Assembly (NCBI GenBank): GCA_014925825.1
Contig: JACGCK010000086.1
Coordinates: forward strand, 124,001 to 188,000
Source of the DNA: Pholiota molesta
Taxonomy: Eukaryota; Basidiomycota; Agaricomycetes; Agaricales; Strophariaceae
Length of the DNA stretch: 64,000 bases
Reading direction: 5' to 3'
Part shown: piece by piece, positions 24,901-37,328 of the stretch
Numbering within the stretch: position 1 is the stretch's first letter
Layout: every line of letters begins with the position of its first letter
The notes under the pieces: model-generated
What the model was told of the DNA's origin: nothing
Seen by the model: only the letters and a program-made list of their open reading frames with translations
Database searches by the model: none
Position numbers and translations under genes: made by a program

Positions 24901-27900
24901 TTACGCCCTCGACGATACCGACTACTGTACGTCCATTCCCTGGTTTGTTCATGATCAGCCTTACGCCTACTCCAATCCAGAAAATGAGGAATACCCAGCA
25001 GGAACAGCAAGACCGCTTCCTCGTGGCCTTCAATGGTCGGCTCGCGGCGTTTCTCAGATGGAGGCATGCTACCGGCGATTCCAATGACGATAGGAGCACG
25101 GACAGGTGTGGCATGTAACCCGAAAGGATGGCCATGGTATGCGGGTTAGTGAGAGCGAGGTTGGGTTCGAACTCAAGCCATAGGGGGCGCTTGCGGGTCT
25201 ACCCAGTGGCACAACAACGGCAGCAGCAGGTAAGCATACGGTTTGAACCGCGGCAGGCCATTTTTGTGCCTGACTCTACGTCCCCGTTCGCTTGCGAGCC
25301 CACAGCAGCGACGAGCCTCGCCGCTGGCAATGTAAGCGCCTCGTTTTTTTATCTGTGAGATCCTTGGCACGATGCATACGTTCTTGGACTACGGTCGTCG
25401 GTCCAGGTCACCGTGGGTTACACCCGGCAGCATATGTACTGTCACTGCGCGGGACGCGAAGATGCAGTTTATATGAGACCGATGTGTTCCCGCTGGTCTA
25501 CAAGCAGGAGAGCTCGCACCTCCGATTTCTTTCTGGACGTTGTAAACAGTGCCATTGTAGACGGCACACGGTACTGAGACGATGGTGGAAGGTGATGCTA
25601 ATATTTTTCTGCTGCTTGGCGACGAGTTGAGGGCACTGAGCGCATGGGCACATAGGATGACGACTATGAGCTAGACGGCGGGAGGTTGGGGACTCAGAGG
25701 AGGTCCAAGCGGCACTGATGACGCTCGACTAGCCCAAACTCTACGAATTTCATATCGCTCACCGCGTGCACTATGTCCGTTGAGGCTGGAGCGCTCAGGC
25801 TGGAGCATGAATGGTGGATGATGTGATGGCTGCATTCACTCTTATAATGCTGTTCATGACTTGGGTCTAACTCTCTGAGGGCTTGGTTGGATAGATTCTT
25901 CTATGTATCTGCCGCAGGCGGCAGAGCTTGCCCTACCTCTTGCTTGCTCCACGTCACCACATACAACACGACCACCGCCTCTCTTATACACATACACACA
26001 GCACTACCGTCGGTATACCGGAGTGCCCGACCTTACCCACACCAGAATAACTCTTGAGTGGAAAAATGGGTTGACTTAAAATGCATAAGTATGCTATGAG
26101 TTATAAATAATAAAATTACATCCGTGCACGACCGACCAACGCGAGGTAACACACGATACATCTACGCTTGTAATACAGTCGCGTATTATCAGGTATTATC
26201 ATGCGCACGGCAACCCCATCTGTCAACTTGACAGCCCACAGACTCAAACAGACACAAACGGCGTTGGTTCTTGAAGCAACGACATTACTGAGGGCAGGAA
26301 AGGAAATCTATAAATAAGAATTCTAACAGAACAACTCTGGATTGCTTGGTTTGTTTTTGGATCGCGGTTGATAGTATGATACCCGCAGGTGTTGATCAGT
26401 CATGACCCATCGTGTACAAAAGAAGCTTGAAATCTTGAGGGCCAAGACAATTTCTGAACACACGACCGGGGTTCACACTTTCGTCTTCCTTCCAGTTGAT
26501 TTTGCGCCAATCACCTTGATGCCCGAGTCTTATCTCAAAGATTCGCATTTTACTTGGTTGCTTTTTAATAAATGAAATGCATGAAAGTTGCATGAAAGGC
26601 TGGCGTTTCCCGCTAGCCTCACTGAAATCAAACGGCAGTGACAGGACAAAATATCTTCGTTGCACGTAGTAAAAGATAGGGCAACGAAGGTGGGCGAAGA
26701 AAAATTAAATGTCAAAAGTCATGTGATGAAGGGGAATCGGGGTGGTACTGTGCAGGACCACCTCGATCGCTGAGCCTTTTGGGCGGTCAGAGATCGGCGT
26801 CACGAGTCTGGAGTGGCGAAAGGATCGGGCGCGAAAAGGCGGCGCATGAGAGTGGGCGCTAAGGCATGTTGATAGCGACGGCGACGGCGAGTGGAGGCGC
26901 GAGAGATATGTGAGGAAAGGTCAGATTAAAGTTCGTAAGAGAGGGCCGAGCTTACAATACAGTGCTGTTAATTGCGCAGTGTACATGAGTATTTGGATTG
27001 CCAAGGTATGTATGGGGAACTTTCACGTTTTTGACCGCGCAGACATCACGCACGCAAGTGTAGATAGGCTAGAGCCGAACAAGTGACATGCCTAGCTCGG
27101 TACCGACGTGCTCGAACTCCTCCTGGCGGCGTCGAACAGGCCCCCATCAAAGGGCGATGGAATGCGGAGGTGCTGGTGGATGTCAGAACTGATTGGATCT
27201 TGTAGCGCATGATAACGTTGAATCAGAGCAGGCGACGCCGTTAAAGGCGAGCATTGCACAGGAACTGAGTGGTGTCAGTGAGATGAGGGCGTAGGCCACA
27301 TCACTCGTTCGTGTATCATACGGTTTCCAGATAACAGAACGGCAGCGAAAGAACACGAATTGGAAGATCTGGTGAGCTAGAAAAAGGCGTGACTGGGGCG
27401 ATATTGCCATCCTCTTTCGGCATAGTAATTGTCATGCTACGGCGGGTTAATGTCAATTCCCAGAGGTGGGCCTGCAGACGTGGGCGCTGTTGGTGGCGGT
27501 GGTGTTGTGCTGTATATTGCTGCCACTGCTACGGCACTGGGGTGCAGCTGTTGAGTGGTTAGGGTGCTGTCAAGTGTAGAGGATCCGGGGTAAGTGTGCC
27601 ACCTGATTCCTTCGTGAGGTTAGTTCCGGTCCTGCGCAGTGGCCAGGCAAGGTCCAGGCGTGGTCAAGCATCGTGTTCTGGGTGCGTGCATTCCTGCAGT
27701 GTCGAATCTAAGGCAGTATTGGCAGACATATTACCATTCACGCGCCTGAAGGAAAGGATCTCTCGCAATCCGTCGATTCTTGAGCTACAGTACGCATCGT
27801 ATGCACCCTCGCAATCCATTGATGGCTGTGCCTCCCAGTGTACGTGTTGGCGAGAGAAAAAGTGAGGTCGGCGAGCAGATGGGCAAGCGCAGGAAGCCCC

Positions 27901-28904
27901 GGTCGTAAAGTCGTTGTGGAGAAGTGGAATGGGCGAGAAAAGCGCTCAAGCACATTCTTGCATCATTTGCACGGCGTCAAAGTTGACAGTGATGATAGCG
28001 GGCGGCCGTTGGTGGCAAAAATCCAAGGGAACGGCGGTACGTGTGGGCAGTTGCAGCTACTTAGGAAGGCCGTATGTCGACGTTGGCAGAGGTGTAGGGT
28101 GGGAGAGCTGCTGAAGCTAGTTCTCGGGCAAGGTGTGACGCGTCTCTATATGTAGAGCGGTCCCTGCTTGGAGTCCAGCGCTACAAAAGCAAGCCTCGTC
28201 CTCGTGTCCAGTCATGGTATCCCAGCTGAGTGAGCTCCGTCATCCAATGGCTTCGGGCTTCCCTAGGTGTCTGCACCGATAATTACGAGAGCAGGGCACG
28301 GTGCGTTGCGAATGCACCGATGAACGTAAGTGGGGAACATGGGATGCTTTAGAATCTGCTTTGGGGAAATTGTAAGCAAGCTGCCGGCGTCAAAAGGACC
28401 TCTTAGTATACGGACGAGGTCAAGACGAGGTTGAAAATTGCTTGCTGGGCGACTCGATCATGTGCATCTAATGGGGTTAGGGTTAACATCAACGGCAGCT
28501 CAGGCCCTCAACGGCAGCTAGCCTGGAATCTAACCATAGTACTGCCTATAAGTGCGGTATAAATTCTAGAGCTGTAGGATAGCGTCCGCTGCATTATGTC
28601 CCGTGTTTCTCTGGGTGGTCACTCGTACAGTAACTTCCTCGAGATTCAATCCAGATTCAAAATTGTCACCATTAACTGCCCCAGTGCCATGCCTGCAGCC
28701 GCGGCGCCACTTACCAACACAGAATCTCACAGAATCTCACCCAACCCCATCGCAAACTTTTTATAGATGTTATCAATCGGTGGTTTTGAGTCTCTGATTA
28801 AAACGAGACGATGTACGCGGTTAGCTTTCGAGATTGAATTGGGATTTGAATATATCGCAAAGCATTACAATGATCATCGTTATTCTACCACAGCCCGGTA
28901 AAGA
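21980..28904. other. Long gene-poor region
   Basis: Nearly 7 kb with no gene I can support. Open frames (for example 24358-24789 plus, 24604-24888 minus, 27838-28155 plus) overlap on opposite strands, lack domains and do not join by plausible splicing. About 23,570-23,690 resembles the repeat found at 37.0, 37.5 and 45.0 kb. A tiny telomere-like GGTTAGGGTTAAC lies at 28,475. The region may be old, decayed repeat DNA. Confidence 0.35.
23570..23690 (+). repeat. Diverged copy of the 37-kb repeat
   Basis: The stretch around 23,625-23,690 matches in order with 37,045-37,100: a GTAAACGAA core, then TAGTTCTGCTTT, then CCACATGCGATGG and GCAGTTG, with indels. This places an older, solitary copy of the repeat 13 kb away from the duplicated region. 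Confidence 0.5.
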
Positions 28905-30081
28905 CTAAGCTTCGATTCTATAGGCATAGTAGTACCCGGGAAGTACATGAGCCGCAGAGAGCCAAACCTGCAAGTAATCCATAATGAGAATCGTACCGTT
29001 CCTGCAAAAGAATACCTAGACTTACATTGTACCAATAAAAAGCCATTTGCTTGTCCTTTACTGTCTGAGCACTCAAAAAATAGAAGCCGACAAAAAAAGC
29101 CAAACAACAGAAGATACATGCAAAAGTTAGATCCAACTGCCAAACATAGGAAAGCGCAATGGACCATAGCATTAACGGAGCCATGACCGTATATTTCGCG
29201 ATGTTTGGAAATACAATTGGAATGGTCTGTCGTCCAATGAGACGGTCGCCTTCCGCGTCCTTAAAGTCTTGTGCATGTATCGTGGTCGCAAATATTCCAC
29301 CGCTAATGCAAACTGCGAGTACCGCGATGGTGTTAATCCTTTCTCTATCGGACCCTAAAAATAGAATTCAATTATATAGTTTGATCAAGGGGATAAGCGC
29401 GCACCAGCTAACAATGTAGCGCCGAATTCGAAAGCCATAAATCCGCCTGCATTAACCATATTTCGTACAACGAAATTACCCGCGTGGGCGGCAAGCTCGT
29501 TGTAGAGAACAGTAAGCAGAACTAATGCCACGCTGGAGTAGAGTGCTTCAACGCTGTATGCACTCGAAATCGCGAAGCAAAATGGTACTAAAATCCATCT
29601 CAAAATAATTGCATTTTTGAGCGTGATCCTTTTTGACGGTAATGGCCTATCGTTTTTGTTGAGTGCATCTTCGTCTGGGTCCATTGTTTGATTCGAGACA
29701 TCGAATTGAAGGAGGTGTATCCATGTCCAGAACACAACATGAGGCAATTGCGAAATGTTGTTGATTGGAGCAGCAGCGATGGCAAAAAAAGTCTGGAAAT
29801 AGCAGGGATATTAGGTTCGAGCGACATATAAAATCAAGTTCTTACAACTGGGATCAAAGTTGTCTTAATATCCGATTTAGTGAACAAAAATGCAGTGTAC
29901 GCCGCATGTATCAACTGTTTCTATCAGCATTCTATGTCACTGCCTGATAAACGCAAAAGATCGAGGTATTTACTACACCGGAAAGGAGTGAGAAACCACT
30001 AGTCGATTTGGCATCTGGTCGGGCCTTTAAAAGAGCTCCTAGGGCCTGCCAGTTATTCTGAGGTTTTATCGAAGCTTTCAT
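28905..30081 (-). CDS. UbiA-family membrane prenyltransferase or terpene cyclase
   Basis: UbiA proteins are polytopic membrane enzymes acting on prenyl diphosphates. Five exons (30081-29977, 29914-29846, 29792-29405, 29354-29026, 28967-28905) sum to 954 nt, or 317 aa. The first aspartate-rich motif reads NQTMDPDEDALNKNDRPLPS, matching the family N-x3-D-x3-D pattern followed by NKxxRPLPS. The second reads QDFKDAEGDRLIGRQTIP, matching DxKDxxGD. Several hydrophobic helices surround them. Both metal-binding motifs are intact, so diphosphate chemistry should be retained. Most relatives are annotated as prenyltransferases, but Fma-TC of the fumagillin pathway shows that fungal UbiA proteins can be sesquiterpene cyclases. 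The first exon is less conserved and its start is provisional. The gene heads away from the GMC gene, sharing an upstream region with it. Confidence 0.85.
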
Positions 30082-31424
30082 GGCGAATAGGGAACCACAG
30101 GTAAAATGGTGAGGTAGAGTGGAGGCAAACGAGTCTTTTTATCGATTTAAAGCATACCTATAATGGGTAAGTCGAGCAGCGGCTTGTCGAATACAATTGC
30201 GAGTACCACGCTGAAATGTAAGCAAATATCAGAAGACATCTAGATAAGTGATGGAAAAGTGCGAAGTGGGTCACCCTTTCCGGTTCTAATATTTGGCCAG
30301 CAGAGTTTACAAGTTCCTCAAAGACTATGGCACAATTACTTCGGGTCGTACAGACATTTTATCGAGGGAAATGTATAAATAACTCATGGAAAAGTGGTAA
30401 TGTTCTTTGAAGCCCAGGAACGGAACAGAAAGGGTGCTTTGTGTCCATAATTGAAAGTATCTCAACGTGGCAAAATAACACTCATACCTACAGAATATAA
30501 CTCTTGAAGATATCAGGAAGGAATCGTGGGCTGGGCCTCTACAGAAGTCTTTAGATCTGTACGCCGATGCAGCCGAGCAGGGAGATTTCCCAAAGTTGTA
30601 CGCCAGCTTGATACCTGCTTCCTCCTATCATGTAGGATCGCAAATGTTACTTGAATGGTCGTGGAAATGACCGAGCTTTTGTCAAGATAATATTCAAATA
30701 TTTAAATATTGATGCAAGCCTGGCGAGGCTCACGACACGGAGAGTCCGAGCGGTGTGCTCGGAACTCCTATGAAAGCAACACTTATAGATATCAGATCGT
30801 CCAAGATCGCATTATATTATAGGATATCTAAATATGTCAATGGCGTGCGCAATCTAGATACCCAACTGCTGATAATCAAAAAAACGTCCACTATATTCGG
30901 TTTCTATTTCTTCTGTGTGGCCCCAAGAATGATTGAGCGCTGTACTATCTCGACTTGTACCCACGCAACGCGTGAAAGTTGCCTGTGAGAACGGTAATAA
31001 GTAACGTTGCGATAAGCGCCAAAAATAACCAAATTGATATAAGGACTTGATGTACTTACCAGCGGCCCTTGTAAAGGGTATAGCGGTCGTAGTATGCTAC
31101 TTACTAGCCTGCGGTAATAGCATCAGTGCAAGATCATCGATCATCATTGGTGGGGTACAAAACCGAGAGTCCACTTTGGATCATGGAAAGCCCAGCTCCT
31201 GATCAGAAAAGTTGGATCGGAACAGGTTAAATTCAAACGTATTTAGACCAGGAAATCGAGAATTCGATGAATCCTAAAGCAAAAAATGAAAATAGAGATG
31301 CTCTTGTATTGGATGTATGTGGTAGGGTATATAAATTATGGTCTTTTAAGTCAACAGTGGTTGCATACACATCCACATTTCCATTGATTACACAGCTCAT
31401 TGAACCTTTCCAACGCCTATTACC
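30082..31424. other. Divergent promoter region between UbiA and GMC genes
   Basis: 1.3 kb separating two divergently transcribed genes, so it probably holds both promoters. A small hairpin (arms TCCGAGC and GCTCGGA) is at about 30,745-30,765. A 77-codon open frame at 30,755 has no recognisable features. Confidence 0.4.
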
Positions 31425-34400
31425 ATGACGGCTTCCATTGAGCAAGTATCGGGCAAGACGTTCGACTTCATAATTATTGGTTCGTAATCCATATTCGCAT
31501 AAAGTATCGTGTCTAAATCCAGGGAAACTCGACCCATAGGAGGAGGGGTATTCATCATCTACTCTCCAAACATGACGGTTATTAATAGACATGCGCCTTT
31601 ATAGACAGCAGGACTTGCTCTTGCGGCACGTCTATCGGAGGATACCAACGTATCCATCCTTGTACTCGAGGCTGGAGCCGCTAACCTCAATGACCCTATG
31701 ATCTGTGAGGAATTAAGGCGATCTCTCTCAACAGGTCGAAGTAATCTGAAAATTTTCAGTGACACCTGGACTGTTTGGCGTCCATTTCAAGAATCCAAAC
31801 TACGATTGGGCGTTTCAAACAGTACGTCCTTTGATGTTTGGAGGCGGGTATAAAGACTGAACTTGAACAGGTCCCACAGAAAGAACTTGGAGGAAGATCG
31901 GTTTATTGGGCTCGGTAAGACCCTCGCTGGCAGAGGTTCATCGGCTTATGCTATTTTAACAGAGGAAAAACCCTCGGAGGAAGTTCTGCATTGAATTTCT
32001 TTCAATTCCATAGGCCACCCAAATGGGACATCGACGGTAATCAAGACCTCAGCTCCATAAATTTGGTAATATTGAACCAGTCTTGTAGCATTCGAAAAAC
32101 TTGGAAACCCCGGTTGGAACTGGGAATTGCTCAAGAAGTATTTCGAAAAGTCGAGCGGCTTTATTCCGCCTTCTCAAAAGGCGGAAGCGGTCAGCTATGA
32201 CATTACTCAACGCAACACGACAGGCCCCCTGAAATACTCTTATCCTCTGGTCTTATCTGGATTTGAGGGTGCTTACCACGAGGTACATTTTACATCGTGT
32301 GCTTCCTGTCCTACAGATTTACCTGACTGATGGCCTTCATTCTTCAGGCTTTGAAGAGTATTGGAATTCATCGTCTTGAGGATCCGGTGAGCATTTACGA
32401 TGTTCGTTTGAAGAATGATTTTGATATTGCTTGCCTTAGCTTTTTGGTGAAGTGTGTATACTATATTCCCTCCCTGGACCTCTTATGGATATTTTGGCTG
32501 ACTGCAAGCCGTAGACGAAAGGCACCTGGATTACCCCTGTCACGATTGACCCGAGGACCCAAACCCGTTCTTATGCAGCCAACGTTCGAAACCACATTTG
32601 TTACCTTGATTCCAAGACAGTTGATCTCGACTTCCTTTAGATGTATTATGCGCCAAACGCAGACCGAAAGAATCTGAACGTGCTTGTCAGCTCTCAGGTT
32701 ACCAAGATCAATTTGCATAAAGATTCGGCAGACGGCGTTGCGACTGCGACTGGTGTCCAGTTCGTTCACGAAGGCAAGGCACACGTAGTGCATGCTAAGA
32801 AAGAAGTTATATTATCCGCGGGGTACGTGCTATGAATGGAACTCGCTAATCGTTGTCATTGATATTTACTCTTTTTAAAGTGCAATCATGTCTCCTCAGG
32901 TAATATATAGTTCGCTTGGTTAGCCTACGTGTCCTCACCACTCTCAGATTCTCGAGCTTTCCGGCATCGGGAACAAGATTGTGTTGAACAAGGTAGGAAT
33001 CGAGACACTGGTAGATGTTCCCGGAGTAGGAGAAAATGTCCAAGAACATGTCTACAGCGGAACAACGTTTGGTACGAGTCCACCGATTCACTTCCATACA
33101 ACATACTAAGCTTTGTGTCATGTTCATAGAAGTCAAAAAGGAGGTTGAAGACCAGTATACGACCTTTGATTGCTTGCGTGACCCGAAGCAGCGTGAGGAA
33201 CAAAAAGCACTATTGTATGCATACAGTTCTCTACGTTCGCATGCCGTCGCTGAGAAAGTTTCTAGTGCCCAGGGAAAAGGCGCCTTCGGCATGGCTCCTG
33301 CATGCATGACATTCCTTCCGTTGGCAAATGCCTCCCCAGACGCCGAAGCTCTAACTCAAGATCTTAAACAATCGATTAAAGCAGGCGTGGATTCCAATAA
33401 GTATTCTCCTGGATTGCAAAAACAGTACAAGTTGCAACTGGAAAATATCGACAGGGGAAATCCTACCTGTGAGATTGTCCTTGCGCAAAGCTTTTCTACG
33501 ACTGGAGGTGCGCTTTCAGATTTCAATCATCCTTCGTCCTTATAACCTTGGTATCATAGCTCTTCCGGAACCCGGAAAGAAGTATATTACGATGACAGGC
33601 ATGATAAACCATCCATTTTCTCGTGGAAATATTGTCAGTGGGCATTGTGATTGAAAATTTGGTCTTTCACTTATTTCTTACAGCATATCAGTTCTAACAA
33701 TCCATTGGAGCCTCCAGCGATTGATCCCCATTATTTCGAAGAGAAATTCGGTACGTGAGTTTACACCTCAAGAAACAGCTGTCTAATGATGGGTACCTAT
33801 AAGATCTTCGCCTCTTCGTTGAACTTGTCAAATTGAATCGCCGGTTGGTCACGGAAGAACCCTTCAGGAATATTTTGACTGGTGAGCATGAGGACTGTTG
33901 TTCTACGACGGAATGCAGCTTATATCATGACAGAAGGCGAAGTCAACCCCGGTCTCAATACCAGCACCGATGAGCAGATAGGGGGTACGCGACACGCAGA
34001 GATACATGATATTGAACACTGACTTAAAAACGGCGATGCTCTTTCAGATTACTTGAAAGAAAACTTCTCTACGACATTCCGTAAGTAACCTGATACAGAC
34101 AGTCTATATTCTCTCTCACCCGTTTACAAAGACACCGTGGGCTCCTGTTCTATGCTTCCTCTCGAAGACGGAGGGGTCGTGAGCCCGAAGCTTAAAGTAT
34201 GTTACAGTTTTCCGAAGAGTTTGGATTTGCCTATCAAACTCATTTCTAACCGACAGGTCTACGGTACTACCAATATCCGTGTTGTGGATATCTCCATTAT
34301 TCCGCTTCATATAGGCTCTCATATGCAATGTGAGGACGTCAATCAAAACTTGGGGACATAGCTGACAATTTTTTTTCAGCGATGGCATATGCCATTGGTG

Positions 34401-34492
34401 AACTAGGTAAGTTAAACATATGCCAACCTACAGAGATATGCTGAAGGGCTTTCGAATTTTTAGCGGCTGATATCATTGCGCGAAAAATATGA
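31425..34492 (+). CDS. GMC oxidoreductase (aryl-alcohol oxidase / choline dehydrogenase-like)
   Basis: FAD enzyme oxidising an alcohol to an aldehyde or acting on a related substrate. About 18 exons. The Rossmann motif IIIGGGTAGLALAARL is assembled from exon 1 (ending 31479), an 8-nt microexon (31540-31547) and exon 3 (from 31605). Further motifs are GKTLGGSSALNFF, the GAIMSPQILELSGIG signature (the first part on another very small exon), VPGVGENVQEH and PGKKYITMTGMINHPFSRG. The catalytic histidine lies in HTVGSCSMLP and the second active-site position in IPLHIGSHMQ. The frame closes at TGA 34490-34492 after ELAADIIARKI. No signal peptide is visible (MTASIEQVSGKTFDFIIIG), so it should be intracellular, unlike lignocellulose-degrading secreted relatives. 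That fits a biosynthetic role. Confidence 0.88.
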
Positions 34493-34850
34493 TAACGTCA
34501 ATATCGTAGTAGTAGTAGTAAACGACTTATTCGACCGCTGACAAGTGTTATTTTCAGTCTAAATAATCTTCGAGCTTTAAACATATGGAAACAACACATG
34601 CACAGCCTCGATGTAGGATGCTGAGCGCTATTCGTGTACACGGAAACTAGTGGGAAATCGGATAAGGTACAGGAGCATCTCGCTTGATCCTTTCTATCGA
34701 ACTCACCTCTGAGTGCGAACGTCTGGACCTTGAACGCACTTGCACAATGTCGTCGTCTGGTACTTATGTCGAATCATAAAATTATGTGTTGAGACCTCTG
34801 AATAGACGCGAAAGCCAAGAACGTGTGTTGCTTCAGGCGCTCTGCAAATT
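34493..34850. other. Downstream spacer
   Basis: 358 bp after the GMC gene. A short (GTA)n run sits at about 34,507-34,521. Nothing else is recognised. Confidence 0.35.
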
Positions 34851-35400
34851 CATTCTACCTGCTGTCCCGACGACCCTCTGGCACAAGAGAACGGGTGTAT
34901 GAAGGTGTCGCCCAACACCCAGTGCTCTTGAGACACACGCCGTGAAGAAAACACACAATAGTTCTCTTCCAGTCCATTCCTCCGCGCCAACTTAGCCACA
35001 GCGCCGTCCTCGGAAGCATCGACTGGCCTTCCTCATTCGAAGACCCATCCATGAGTCATACAAACCGCGTGTAAACAACTTCAACGCGACGCCACAGGCG
35101 CACAAGTCCAATGTGGATAGGACCAGATGACGGATCCTGAGGGCTCTCTCACTTGTAGTGGTGTACGAGTGCGCGTTCTGGCGCGGCCCTACCAACGAGG
35201 GCCTCGTAGACTTCAGCCGACTCATCACTGCGGTACCCTTTACGCCGACCGACGCCCTGAAAGAACTGGCAGTTTCGACTGAAGTCTCAATTATATGCGG
35301 AGCTCGGGAATAAACGGATGCAAACTCGAGGGTGCAGGCCTCGCGCTGCCATGGGCCCAAGAGCTACTCAGCAAACAAAAAGGGTCCATCGTTCGTGTTT
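34850..35400 (+). pseudogene. Unrecognised decayed gene fragment
   Basis: Two peptide-like stretches on the plus strand look once-coding: VYEGVAQHPVLLRHTP (about 34,890) and YECAFWRGPTNEG followed by VDFSRLITAVPFTPTDALKE (about 35,160-35,260). They lie in different frames separated by stops. A stretch encoding DEGVAQHPVALG occurs at the far right edge (63,915), with silent as well as replacement differences, so this was probably a protein family. I cannot name it. Confidence 0.4.
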
Positions 35401-36835
35401 CAATACTGTTCCAGTCCCTTTGGCGTCTAGAAAGAGCCCAGTCGGTACCAACCGTCGTTGTGCTCAAAGTCGCCAGGTGATGTCCATAGCAGAGATCGAA
35501 CAGAGATAGGGAGGGGAGGCAGTCCCGAGGGCGATGTTCTTCCTCCGCGTGTGCGTCCAGCCTTCAATGGCACCGAGGATCCACATATCGAAGGCCCAGG
35601 AACACAGACAGCGGGGGAACAACTGCTCCCGGGATTGAACGCCATGCCGGCGGTGAGGCTGCGCTCAGCAAGAGTCAAGACACCGAAGATCGAGTTCAAG
35701 GATGGTGTCATGTTTGACAAGGCCGTTATATGCATGCACCATTTTTGGGGACGAGGGCGAAGACAAATATGAGAGCCGAGAGCTGGTAGGGATGGCATGG
35801 ATGGCAGCGGAGGAGGAGGGGAGGGTACAAAACAGAGAAAGGACGGACGATGTCTTAGTTGATCAGTTTTTACTATAGGGCCGGCTCTCGGTTAACAAGA
35901 TTTTTGCAAGTAGGTCACGCGCTGCGTCGCCAGTGCCACTAACTGCCCAGCCGCGTCGTCCCAGATAGCATTGTCCCAAGTCGTCCCCGCGCGTGCCCAT
36001 CTCCGCGTCGTCCCCAGTCACCCTCTCGTCCCAAGTCGCTGCGCGTCCTCCCGGCCACCAGCTTGAACCTTCTTCCTCCTGCAAGTCTCGATATTCTCAC
36101 CGTGATGAGCCTGTGCCTTCTTTGATGTGCTCTATGCCTTCACGTATGGTTGAACTCTACTTGCAGAGCGTGTGACAGGGACGGAGGGCCATGGATAAGC
36201 AAGGAGAGATGGTCCATGGACATGTTGACCACAATGTTTAAAGACGTCAGTCCAGCCATGCCTCTCATCATCATTCGAATTGTAGCTCAGCGCTATGTAC
36301 TAATGCTCGTTGTACAGGCTTCGATCTGCGACGATTCTATCAAATACGACTCGTTGCCATCCGCGAAAACTACAAGCTCCCGGACATCTTGAATGTGAGA
36401 CGCTCGCCACAGACTGGAGAGTGCGCATATATTCATGGAGTCCATGTGCGCCAATTTTTCCATGCACCCATCATGCCTCGGCTCTCGCCCATGTTGCGTC
36501 AGCGCTGCTCTTCCACCACTCTATCTACGTCTCTTTGTCCGCCACCATAACATGCGCCACAACCATCAACACCACCGACGCCACATACGGCACTAAGGGT
36601 TAACGCTCGATGTTGGGCCAAGCCCAGCAGCAAGGTCAGGGATATCTTGTGGACGACCATACTCCAGGTACATCGCTGTAATATCCCAGCTAGTGCACAC
36701 CCTAATGCGCTTGTCTGCACCCACCCAACGCTTTGCCACCCCCTCCGTCACCCATTTCGAGGAAATAGGCGCCTCCAGCGCCTTCTTGCGCTGTCAACAA
36801 CCTCCCGCCCGCGGGGCATCAAGCTTTGACGCTCG

Positions 36836-37250
36836 CAAGGCCAGCGAGGACACGGTAGCTCATGAACGAGCTCTAAACTCGTTCGTGTAGCGCCCTATCG
36901 CAGCAATGGCGCTCCGACCCACCTCGGACTTATACGAGTCTTGCTCTCCCGGCCGGTTCAATGCTTCTAAGTTCAGTGCTCGCGACGTTTTTAGTTTTCG
37001 GCATAGCTTCCTCGCCTTATTTCTTTGCTCCCATCCACATCTATGCTGGTGTAAACGAAACCACTGTAGTTCTGCTTTCCACATGCGTTGGGGCAGTTGT
37101 GGCCATCTGGCATTTGGAGGCTACGGTGACTCGGTCTGCGTCGAGAGTCTGCGGGAATTTATTCGCCCGTAGACATCACTCTGCTCTCCGTATACCGAGC
37201 CCAATCGCACGACCATGCTCAGAAACGATTTCCTGAAGTGGCTGGGGACT
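36836..37250 (+). repeat. 490-bp-spaced subrepeat, unit 1
   Basis: Begins GGCCAGCGAGGAC followed by a small palindrome around GAACGAGCT, then a GC-rich stretch and ATCCACATCTATGCTGGTG. It is repeated about 493 bp on, and again once in duplication copy 2. An open minus-strand frame (AELQWFRLHQHRCGWEQRNK) is shared between the units, but I recognise no protein. Confidence 0.7.
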
Positions 37251-37328
37251 GTAACAGCTCGTAGCGATATAAACATATCCCAACCAGCCGACATGCTCTC
37301 TGACGCCGTGGGAGCTCGCTCGTGTAAG

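Noticed and set aside
25163..25180. GGTTCGAACTC resembling a tRNA B box
   Set aside because: No matching acceptor, D or anticodon stems can be drawn around it.
28475..28487. Telomere-like GGTTAGGGTTAAC
   Set aside because: Only about two degenerate units; no array, so not evidence of a chromosome end.
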